Shown one piece after another: positions 25,292-32,664 of a DNA stretch of 64,000 nucleotides; positions within the stretch are counted from its first letter, which is position 1, and each line of letters begins with the position of its first letter. The DNA comes from Chloroflexota bacterium (GTDB lineage Bacteria > Chloroflexota > Anaerolineae > SpSt-313). A program made the position numbers and the translations under genes. The DNA lies in assembly GCA_029553955.1 (NCBI GenBank), contig JAKPJZ010000113.1, forward strand, positions 38,148 to 102,147. Reading direction: 5' to 3'. The notes under the pieces are model-generated. The model was given only the letters and a program-made list of their open reading frames with translations. It was not told where the DNA came from and ran no database searches.

Positions 25292-27381
25292 AGAGCGCAA
25301 CGCGTGGGTTGGAGGACTTGGCCTGCTGGGGCACCGCAGCGAGTGCTGTAGCCTACACGCTGCTGCACCTCTTGCTTGTGGTGGCGCTCGTCACCTTTGG
25401 CCGCATCGCGCGCGGCTATCCGCTGCAGGCGCTGGCCATCGCCGTCTATGGCGTGCTCGCCGTGGCCGGCACAGGCGTGGCCGTCTGGCTCGGCCGGCGC
25501 GGTGGGGACGCGGCGCAGCACCTGCTGCCGGGCCTCGCGCTGGCCGTCTTCCTGGCCGTGGCCCTTGCCGGCGCCTTTTACGCCACCCCCATCCTGGGCG
25601 GGCTGGGCCTGCGCACCGAGTATGCTCCCTACCTCGACGATGACGGCCTGTTTGCCATCGCGAACGTAGCGCTGGCGACGTGGGTCGTGGCCCTGGCCCT
25701 TGTGGCGCGCTGGCGGGGGCTCCTCGTGGCCGGGATGGCCGCCCAGGGTCTGGCGCTGCTGCTCAACCCCGGCCTCATCGCCGCCGCCGTGCGCCACGGC
25801 CTGCCACCCGATGCCCACGGCCTGCTGGCGCTGCCGTTGCTCTACCTGGTCGCAGGGGTCGCGCTCGGCCGGCGGCTGCGTCCATCACACCTGGCCTGGG
25901 CGGCAGGGCTCTTTGCAGCAGGCGCCCTGCTGAGCGCCGGGCTGCTGCTGGGCGCCTCCGGGCCGCGGGCGCTGCCGGCGCTGTTGTCGGGCCGGGCATC
26001 GGTAGGCGCAACAGTGCCACGGCAGATCCTGGCAACCGGGGCCTTCTTCCCCTTCGTCCTCGGCTTGGCCGCGTTCGCCTGGCGGCTGCGACGTTGGGCC
26101 GGGCTCGACGCCGCAGGTGGAGCAGCCGCCGGCTCGGGCCACGCACTCGGCCTGGCGCCGGGCGCCTGGGCCGTGGCAGGGGTGGGAATGGCGCTGCTGG
26201 CCTTGGTGGCGGGCGCATCGTGGGTCTACCTGGGGCCGGCGCACGGCCTGGGCGATGGCTGGCTGCCCGAGGCGGGGCGGACGCTGGGCTGGATCGGCAA
26301 GACGGTGCCGCAGGGCGCCTATGGCGTGGCCGGTGAAGCCCTGGCGGCGCTCAAGGGGGCCTTCCCCTGGCTGGTGGGCGCAGCGGCCCTGGCCTGGCTG
26401 GCGGCAGCCGGCGTCAAGGCAGCGCGCCTGGGGCCGCACGGTGCGCTGCGCGCCATCGGCTTCCCCGGCGGCCTGGCGCTCCTGGGCCTGGCCATGCTCT
26501 GGCAGTGTCCCCTGCTGCCGTTCCCGTTTCTCTACCCGCAGCCGCCGCTCGTCCACGGCCTGGCCGCAGCGCTGCCGCACGCCGTCGGCCAGGATTGGCT
26601 TGGGCTTTGGCTGTGGCTGGGCTATGCCCTGCTCGGCCTGGCGCTCGTGGGCCTCTCGGCGCCGCTCTCTGATGATGCCACACAGAAGCGCGGCGGGCTG
26701 ACCTTCTGCGCGACCTTGCTGGCGAGCCTCGCCGCACTGGCCCTCACGGCGGGGCTCTGGGCCGGCGCCACGCAGGGCCTGCTCGAGGCGCAACGTCTGG
26801 CCGGCCTGCCCGCGCTCCGCCAGGCCGCCCAGCTCCGCCTGGCCCTCAGCCTGCCGGCCAACGCGCTCCTGGCCGCCATCGGCTGGGCCACCGCCGTCGC
26901 CGGCTGGCGCGCTCTGACCAGGCGCGGCGGGCCGTTAGCGCTGCCCGGGGCGGCCCTGCGCCGCGGCCTGGTGCTGGCCGCAGCCCTCGCCGTCGCGGGC
27001 GGCCTGGCCTTCTGGCAGTGGACCGCCATGCCCATCGCCACGACCAGCCCAGCGAACGGCGCCGTCGACGTGCCCACTAACGCCCCCATCGTCGTGCGCC
27101 TGCGGCCGGGGCCGCGCCACTGGGGGCCGGGCCTCAGCGCCAGCTATGCCGGCACCGGTGAGCACATCCCCGGCACCAGCGGCGGCACGGGCACAGGTGA
27201 GACCTACTTTGCGCCCGACGGCGGCTGGCGGCCCCACGCGCGCGTCAACGTGCAGGTGCTGGGCGGCATGGGCCTGCGCAGCTACACCTTCTCCTTCACC
27301 ACCGCCGGCGGCCCCGCGCCCGATGTCACGCCGCTGCCGGGGCCGCGGCCGAGGGCGCCAAGCGCCTCGCCTGGGTCATAG
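25288..27381 (+). CDS. Large polytopic membrane protein with C-terminal Ig-like (Big_5-type) domain
   Basis: A 697-residue protein with about sixteen hydrophobic segments over residues 10-590, then an external tail that opens with TTSPANGAVDVPTNAPIVVR, the usual start of a Big_5 Ig-like domain, followed by a Gly/Thr-rich stretch and LRSYTFSFTTAGG. The ATG overlaps the preceding stop codon. The Ig-like domain suggests a surface-exposed C-terminus. It is the last and largest gene of the membrane cluster. No transporter or polymerase motif is recognised. Confidence 0.7.
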   Translation: MKSATRGLEDLACWGTAASAVAYTLLHLLLVVALVTFGRIARGYPLQALAIAVYGVLAVAGTGVAVWLGRRGGDAAQHLLPGLALAVFLAVALAGAFYATPILGGLGLRTEYAPYLDDDGLFAIANVALATWVVALALVARWRGLLVAGMAAQGLALLLNPGLIAAAVRHGLPPDAHGLLALPLLYLVAGVALGRRLRPSHLAWAAGLFAAGALLSAGLLLGASGPRALPALLSGRASVGATVPRQILATGAFFPFVLGLAAFAWRLRRWAGLDAAGGAAAGSGHALGLAPGAWAVAGVGMALLALVAGASWVYLGPAHGLGDGWLPEAGRTLGWIGKTVPQGAYGVAGEALAALKGAFPWLVGAAALAWLAAAGVKAARLGPHGALRAIGFPGGLALLGLAMLWQCPLLPFPFLYPQPPLVHGLAAALPHAVGQDWLGLWLWLGYALLGLALVGLSAPLSDDATQKRGGLTFCATLLASLAALALTAGLWAGATQGLLEAQRLAGLPALRQAAQLRLALSLPANALLAAIGWATAVAGWRALTRRGGPLALPGAALRRGLVLAAALAVAGGLAFWQWTAMPIATTSPANGAVDVPTNAPIVVRLRPGPRHWGPGLSASYAGTGEHIPGTSGGTGTGETYFAPDGGWRPHARVNVQVLGGMGLRSYTFSFTTAGGPAPDVTPLPGPRPRAPSASPGS

Positions 27382-27430
27382 CCGGCGCTCGAGCCCCGTC
27401 CTCTCGCCGGCGCTGCAATGACAGCGGCAT

Positions 27431-27476
27431 CGCAGCGCCGTAGGGTCGCAGCATGCTGCGCCCCTACGGCGCTGCG
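27431..27476. repeat. Inverted repeat after the membrane cluster
   Basis: Arms CGCAGCGCCGTAGGG and CCCCTACGGCGCTGCG around TCGCAGCATGCTGCG. It may end the membrane-cluster transcript, although there is no T-run. Confidence 0.75.
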
Positions 27477-27671
27477 CCCGCCTCTGCCCCTCTGAACGTG
27501 TACCCCGACCTGGCAGGTCTTCCGAAACCTGCCAGGTCTCCGGCTGGCTCATCCATCGGCTTGCGGGCCGGCTCCGGCGGATTCGCCGAAACCTCTCAGG
27601 CCTATGGCCACTGCCCCGCTCAAGCCGGCACGCCTGCGACTCCCCTTCGCGTCCTTCGCGCTCCAAACCCC

Positions 27672-27700
27672 TTGACAACTCTTCCAACTCGCTGTACAAT
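27672..27700 (+). promoter_or_regulatory. Near-consensus promoter with no recognisable gene downstream
   Basis: TTGACA (27672-27677), 17 bp, TACAAT (27695-27700). The following 440 bp run to the convergent htrA-like gene and hold no convincing coding frame. They contain two related stretches about 90 bp apart, AACAAAGCCATTCTTC (27897) and AACAAAGCCATCTTGG (27992), and several GC-rich hairpins. A small RNA or a decayed gene is possible. Confidence 0.55.
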
Positions 27701-28144
27701 GCCCTCAGAACTATCGTTCTATTGGCTGCCGCAGCGACATCCACGCCTCGCCCCACGCACTGCATCCTTCGCATGACGTCTCGCGCCATGCCGGGAGGTC
27801 GCCATGGCTCACCGCACATCCGCCCGGCAGATCGCCAACGGTCGCCCGCCCGGCGCCACGCGGGGCTGCGCGGGTGTGCAGATTCTCGTCCGCCAAAACA
27901 AAGCCATTCTTCACACTTCGCCGCCCGCGCCAACCGGGCCTCATCGTCGGGCAGCCCGGCCATGCCTCTGCCCTGCGCGGCGCATTCGAAAAACAAAGCC
28001 ATCTTGGCGCACGGCGGCTCGCCGCACAACGTCTTGGGGCTGTACCTGGGGGTGTGCCCTGGCGCCGCGGCCGCGACGTGGAAGCAGCCCGAAGGGGGAC
28101 CGGGCTGCCTGCACGCCACGAACCACCTACGGAAGGAGGAGAAC

Positions 28145-29299
28145 CTAATCCGACGTCTCGCCAAGCACGACGCGCACCGTGCGCTCACTGCTGCTGCGGA
28201 TGATCTTGAGCTCGACGATATCGCCCGGCTTGTGGCGCATGAGGTAGAGTTGGAGCGACGACTCGTCGCTGAGTTCGTCGCCGTCGATGGCGACGATGAC
28301 GTCGCGCACGCGCAGGCCGGCCTGTTCGGCAGGCGAGCCGCGGCCGACCTCGGCGATGATCAGCCCGTACGATTGCTTCATGCCCAGGCGCCGTGCCAGT
28401 GCCGGCCCGAGCCACTGGTAGGAGATGCCGATGTAGGGGTGCACCACCTGGCCGGTGGCCACGATCTCGTCGGCGATGGGCTTGGCGGTATCGACGGCGA
28501 TGGCAAAGCCGATGCCCTGCGCCTGGTAGCCTGAGCCGGTCACGCCGGCTACCAGCGTGTTGATGCCCACGACCTCGCCCTGCAGGTTGATGAGCGGCCC
28601 GCCCGAGTTGCCGGGGTTGATCGCGGCGTCGGTCTGGATCAGGTCATACAGGTAGGGCCCGGGCACGCCGTAGGCTGAAGAGGGCTCCTGCTCCACCCGG
28701 CCCAGTGCGCTGACCACCCCCGCGGTCACCGTGGGCCCGCCCTTGAGGCCCAGCGCGTTGCCGATGGCCACCACCCAATCGCCCACCTGGAGCGCGGCCG
28801 AGTTGCCGAGCCGGGCGACCGGCAGGTCCTCGGCCGGGATCTGCACCACGGCCAGGTCGGTCCTGCGGTCGGTGCCGACAATGGTGGCGTTGTCAAAGCT
28901 GCGGCCGTCGGGCAGCGCCACGGTGATGCCGTCGGCGCCTTCGATGACGTGATAGTTGGTCAGGATGTAGCCCTGGCTGTCATAGATGACGCCCGAGCCG
29001 ATGCCGGCCTGCTGCTCGACCGGCTCGTAGTAGCCATAGTCGAGCACCTGCTTGTTGATGATCTGCACCACGGCGGGCCGCACCTGCTGCACGACCGCGC
29101 TGATCGAGACGTTGGGCAGCGGCACCTGCCCCTGCGTCGCCACCGGCAGCGCCGGCGCCGGCTGCGGCGTGGGCGTCGGCACCATGCTGGGCACCTCGCC
29201 GAGCGCCAATTGCCCCAAGGGCCAGGCGCAGGCCACCAGCAGGGCCAGCGACAGGGCGACGATGAGCAAGACCAACGGTTTGCGATACTTGTCGAACAT
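28145..29299 (-). CDS. HtrA/DegP-like serine protease (S1C) with PDZ domain
   Basis: A 384-residue membrane-anchored quality-control protease. The N-terminal hydrophobic segment (PLVLLIVALSLALLVACAWP) acts as anchor or signal. The trypsin-like domain shows the catalytic triad: His in LTNYHVIEGAD, Asp in DRRTDLAVVQI and Ser in NPGNSGGPLINL. The PDZ domain (SPAEQAGLRVRDVIVAIDGD) closes the protein. The ATG at 29299 has AGGGA upstream. A Pro-rich linker follows the anchor. The role, degrading misfolded extracytoplasmic proteins, is from family knowledge. It is convergent with the 27672 promoter region and divergent from the GH57 gene. Confidence 0.93.
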   Translation of the reverse strand: MFDKYRKPLVLLIVALSLALLVACAWPLGQLALGEVPSMVPTPTPQPAPALPVATQGQVPLPNVSISAVVQQVRPAVVQIINKQVLDYGYYEPVEQQAGIGSGVIYDSQGYILTNYHVIEGADGITVALPDGRSFDNATIVGTDRRTDLAVVQIPAEDLPVARLGNSAALQVGDWVVAIGNALGLKGGPTVTAGVVSALGRVEQEPSSAYGVPGPYLYDLIQTDAAINPGNSGGPLINLQGEVVGINTLVAGVTGSGYQAQGIGFAIAVDTAKPIADEIVATGQVVHPYIGISYQWLGPALARRLGMKQSYGLIIAEVGRGSPAEQAGLRVRDVIVAIDGDELSDESSLQLYLMRHKPGDIVELKIIRSSSERTVRVVLGETSD

Positions 29300-29361
29300 A
29301 TGGCAATCCCTCACGATCATTGCGCCGCAGTGGAGGCGGCGCCATTTATACGCCCGGCGCA

Positions 29362-29469
29362 ACTGCTCAGCCTGTCATTGCGAGCCGCAGCGAAGCAATC
29401 TCCATCGTGGCCGTGACGCGCATGGCTGGGGATTGCTTCGCTGCGGCTCGCAATGACAGGCTGAGCAGT
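29362..29469. repeat. TGTCATTGCGAG repeat, full copy (108 bp)
   Basis: Arms ACTGCTCAGCCTGTCATTGC... and complement extend nearly 40 bp each and include CGCAGCGAAGCAATC. Located in the predicted 5' leader of the htrA-like gene. Other copies: 16866-16948 (different core), 35917-36001 and 59721-59810 (inside dnaE2). Confidence 0.9.
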
Positions 29470-29512
29470 GACTGCCCGGCAAGGGCGCGATCATCCAGGG
29501 CCAGACGGCCTG

Positions 29513-29541
29513 ATTCTACCACTTCTTCGGTTATGGTGCAA
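29513..29541 (-). promoter_or_regulatory. Sigma70-type promoter for the htrA-like gene
   Basis: On the minus strand, TTGCAC (29536-29541), 17 bp, TAGAAT (29513-29518). The transcript would carry the 29362-29469 hairpin in its 210-nt leader. Confidence 0.5.
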
Positions 29542-29628
29542 GGTGACATAAACGACATGCCCTGCAGAGCGGGCCGGGGTCATGGCCGGGCATCTCGCTC
29601 CGCCGCCGCCGGCCTCGAGCCTTGGTTA

Positions 29629-29704
29629 GGGGTTTTGGCGGGTTGAGCGTCGCCGTCGACCGCCCGCGGGCGGTCGACGGCGACGCTCAACCCGCCAAAA
29701 CCCC
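29629..29704. repeat. Perfect 76-bp loopless palindrome, CGCCCGCGGGCG core
   Basis: Each 38-bp arm begins GGGGTTTTGGCGGGTTGAGC; there is no spacer. It lies between divergent htrA-like and GH57 genes, so it is not a simple terminator. Family members: 44340-44421, 54740-54827, 61450-61535. Confidence 0.95.
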
Positions 29705-29912
29705 CCTTGAGGGTTACGAACCGGGCACCTGCGAAGCCTGAACCCGGTCACGGCCTGCCGGCCAAACCCACGGCCGTTCCTCACCTGGCCCCATAGTAGC
29801 ACAAGGAGATAAAGCTGGTATGAAGCCAGGTTAAGCCTGGGTTAAGAATCCCGTGTGGTACGCTTATTGCTGGCTCCCAAACCGCGTACGAGGCTGTGCT
29901 GAGGAGTGGGGC

Positions 29913-32198
29913 ATGAGGATCTGGCACATGACCGCCGATGCCGGCCGCGAGCCACTGCGCGTCGCGCCCGGCGAGTCGGCGCGACTCGTCGTCGGCTCGG
30001 CCCCGATCGAGCCCGGGCAATCGGTCTGGATCACCTACGACGTCATCCACCCGGGCGGCAGCGTCGAGCGCGGCATGCTGAGCCTGCCCTGGCATCACAA
30101 CGACCGCGAGGCCAGTTACTGGGCGGCTCCCTTTGGCCCCTTCGAGTGCGGCGATCGAGTGACCTACCAGGTCCACGGCGCAGCCGGGCCGCAGCGGCTG
30201 GAGCTGCCGCCGTTCCGCTTCACTGTGGGGCCGCGGCTCTTCCTGGCCCTGCTCTGGCATCAGCACCAGCCTGCGTATGTTGACCTGTCGCAGCCGCCCC
30301 AGGGCTCGGTGGCCCAGCCCTGGGTGCGCCTGCATGCGCTGCGCGGCTACTATGCCATGCCGGCGCTGGGGGCGCGCTTCCCCGACCTGCGGGTGACCTA
30401 CAACCTGACGCCTGTGCTCCTCTGGCAGATCGAGCGCTATGTGCAGCACGGCGCGACCGACCCCGCGCTCGACCTGACGCGCAAGCCGGCCGAGCGACTC
30501 ACCCCGGGCGAGCAGGAGGCGATCTTCGAGACCTTTTTCGATGCCGGCTGGCGCGATCAGATCCTGCCCTTCCCCCGCTACCTCGAGCTCTATGAACGGC
30601 GGCGCGAGCAGCAACCCTTCTCCACGCAGGATATCCGCGACCTGCAGATGTGGCACAACCTGGCCTGGTTTGCGCCCGAGTTTCAGCAGGGCGAGGTGGC
30701 GCTGCCCGGCGGCCAGACGGCCTCGGTGCGGCGTTTCGTCCAACAGGAGGGCTCGTTTGGCGAGGCCGATATCGAAGAGATGCTGGCCGAGCAGTACAAG
30801 GTCCTCGGCGCGATTGTGCCGCTGCACCGCGAGCTGCAGGACCGGGGGCTGATCGAAGTGAGCACCAGTCCCTTCGCCCATCCCATCCTGCCCCTGATCT
30901 ATGACACCGACTCGGCCACGATCGACCGGCCGGGCGCCTGCAAGCCGCCGCGCTTCAGCCATCCGGAGGACGCCGAGGCCCAGGTCGCCCGCGCCGTCGA
31001 GTTCTACCGCGAGCGCTTCGGCCGGCCGCCCCGGGGCATGTGGCCCTCCGAGGGTGCGGTCAGCGCCGAGATCATGCCCATCCTCAGCCGCGCCGGCTTC
31101 GAGTGGCTGGCCAGCGATCAGGGTGTGCTGCAGCGCTCGGGCCGCTTCGGCTACGATGCCGCCAACCCCGACGTGCTAGGCCGCCCCTACCAGGTGCAGA
31201 GCGAGGGCCGCGCCCTGGCCCTCTTCTTTCGCGACGCCGGGCTGTCGAACCTGATCAGCTTCCGCTACCACCAGGCCTACGGGGATATGGAGGCCGCCGC
31301 CGGCGATTGGCTGCGCACCATCGTCGACGACTTTGCCGGCCGCATCTGTGGCCTGGAGGACCGCATCCTGACCATCGCCCTCGACGGCGAGAATACCTGG
31401 AGCGCCTACGGCCTGCGGGCGCCCGCGTTCCTGCAGGCGCTCTACCGGCGCCTGACCGAAAGCGCCGAGATCGAGACGGTCACCTTCTCGCAGTACCTGC
31501 ATGGCGACGCCGAGCGCCGTATCGCCGAGCACCCGGCGGCCGCGCAGGAGCTCGTCGACCGGCTCTACACCGGCAGTTGGATCGATGAGATCGGCTCGGC
31601 GCCCGGGGTCGACCTGGGCACATGGGTGGGCGAGCCCGACGAGAACCGTGCCTGGGGGCTGCTGGCCGAGGCGCACGAGGCCCTGGCCGAGGCCAGCATT
31701 ACGCCCACCAGCCATCCGCGGGCCTATGAGGCGCTCTACCTGGCCGAGGGCTCCGACTGGTTCTGGTGGCTGGGCAGCGATCACGCCGGCCCGTACAACG
31801 CCAGGTTCGAGGCCCTCTTCCGGCTGCACCTGAGCAATGCCTACCGCTTCGCCGGCCTCGAGCCGCCCGCGACCCTGGCCCAGCCGCTCATCCCCTGGTC
31901 GCTCCTGTGGACCCTGGCCGCCCGGCCCGAGCTCATACGGCCGCAGGAGCAGATGACGGTGCAGGCGAATTGTCGGGGCACCGTGCTCTGGCGTGCGCTG
32001 CCGGGCGACGAGCAGGGCGAGGCCGTGTTGCTGCCCGTGAACGGCTTTGGCGGCATCCTGGCGCGCTATGAGGCCACCCTCGGCCCATTCGGCCCAACTA
32101 TACGCGAGGTTCAGGTCAGCTTTCGCTGCCATGAAGGCCAGGCCGGTGAGCTGGCGCCCTGCGCTGTGGAGGAGATGATGGCCCATGGGCCTGATTAG
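29913..32198 (+). CDS. Glycoside hydrolase family 57 (alpha-amylase/amylopullulanase type)
   Basis: A 761-residue cytoplasmic enzyme acting on alpha-glucans. The first GH57 motif is WHQHQPAYVDL, the third GMWPSEGAVS with the probable nucleophile Glu, and the fourth ILTIALDGENTWSAY with the probable acid/base Asp. The N-terminal 110 residues form a separate beta-rich, carbohydrate-binding-like domain, and a similar beta-rich tail ends the protein. GAGGAG stands six bases before the ATG. The next gene starts inside its last codons and alpha-glucan phosphorylase follows, so the operon is set up for glycogen or alpha-glucan breakdown. Hydrolase versus branching activity cannot be settled from sequence. 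Confidence 0.92.
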   Translation: MRIWHMTADAGREPLRVAPGESARLVVGSAPIEPGQSVWITYDVIHPGGSVERGMLSLPWHHNDREASYWAAPFGPFECGDRVTYQVHGAAGPQRLELPPFRFTVGPRLFLALLWHQHQPAYVDLSQPPQGSVAQPWVRLHALRGYYAMPALGARFPDLRVTYNLTPVLLWQIERYVQHGATDPALDLTRKPAERLTPGEQEAIFETFFDAGWRDQILPFPRYLELYERRREQQPFSTQDIRDLQMWHNLAWFAPEFQQGEVALPGGQTASVRRFVQQEGSFGEADIEEMLAEQYKVLGAIVPLHRELQDRGLIEVSTSPFAHPILPLIYDTDSATIDRPGACKPPRFSHPEDAEAQVARAVEFYRERFGRPPRGMWPSEGAVSAEIMPILSRAGFEWLASDQGVLQRSGRFGYDAANPDVLGRPYQVQSEGRALALFFRDAGLSNLISFRYHQAYGDMEAAAGDWLRTIVDDFAGRICGLEDRILTIALDGENTWSAYGLRAPAFLQALYRRLTESAEIETVTFSQYLHGDAERRIAEHPAAAQELVDRLYTGSWIDEIGSAPGVDLGTWVGEPDENRAWGLLAEAHEALAEASITPTSHPRAYEALYLAEGSDWFWWLGSDHAGPYNARFEALFRLHLSNAYRFAGLEPPATLAQPLIPWSLLWTLAARPELIRPQEQMTVQANCRGTVLWRALPGDEQGEAVLLPVNGFGGILARYEATLGPFGPTIREVQVSFRCHEGQAGELAPCAVEEMMAHGPD

Positions 32199-32583
32199 CG
32201 CGCGCTTTATGACCGCCCAGCAGTTGCAGCGCTGTTGCCTCAACGACCTTTCGCCTGAGGTCATCGGCTACGCCCTGTTCACCGGTGATAACCGGCGCAT
32301 CGGCACCGTCGACGACGTCCTCGTCGACGACGAGACCTTTACTATCCGCTTCCTCGTCGTCGATACGGCCAGCGCCGAGTTCATCGTCAACCAGCCCTAC
32401 GTGCTGCTCACGTCGGACCTGTGCTGTTGGGATGCCGAGAACAAGGTCGTGCGCAGCCAGGCCACTGTGCAGCAAGTGCAGGATGCGCCGGCCTTTGACC
32501 GCGCCATCGACCTGGTGGAGGCCTACGAGAGGACGACTCTGCTGCGATTCGGCGAGCGCCCATCCGCGCCCGCCGATCATTAG
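32185..32583 (+). CDS. PRC-barrel domain protein
   Basis: A 132-residue soluble protein. Residues 25-75 (VIGYALFTGDNRRIGTVDDV, LVDDETFTIRFLVVDT) match the PRC-barrel fold found in photosynthetic reaction-centre H subunits and RimM. No second domain is present; the C-terminal part (AFDRAIDLVEAYERTTLLRF) is helical. It overlaps the GH57 gene by 14 bp and precedes the phosphorylase gene, so it is probably translated with them. Its role in glucan metabolism is unexplained; a regulatory or scaffolding job is a guess. Confidence 0.8.
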   Translation: MGLISARFMTAQQLQRCCLNDLSPEVIGYALFTGDNRRIGTVDDVLVDDETFTIRFLVVDTASAEFIVNQPYVLLTSDLCCWDAENKVVRSQATVQQVQDAPAFDRAIDLVEAYERTTLLRFGERPSAPADH

Positions 32584-32591
32584 TCGCACTT

Positions 32592-32627
32592 GGTTCGTCG
32601 TTGGCGCCTGAGCGCCAACGACGAACC
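32592..32627. repeat. Perfect hairpin upstream of the phosphorylase gene
   Basis: Arms GGTTCGTCGTTGGCGC and complement around CTGA. It sits 38 bp before the start codon and might affect expression of the phosphorylase within the operon. Confidence 0.7.
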
Positions 32628-32664
32628 TGGCTCTCAGGTGCAATGCTGATTCGGGAGTAGTCGC

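Noticed and set aside
27722..28534. Candidate protein downstream of the 27672 promoter
   Set aside because: No ribosome site, no domain, unusual composition, and it overlaps the end of the htrA-like gene.
29629..29704. Palindrome as an ordinary intrinsic terminator
   Set aside because: It lies between divergent genes, has no T-run, and family members occur in unrelated positions.
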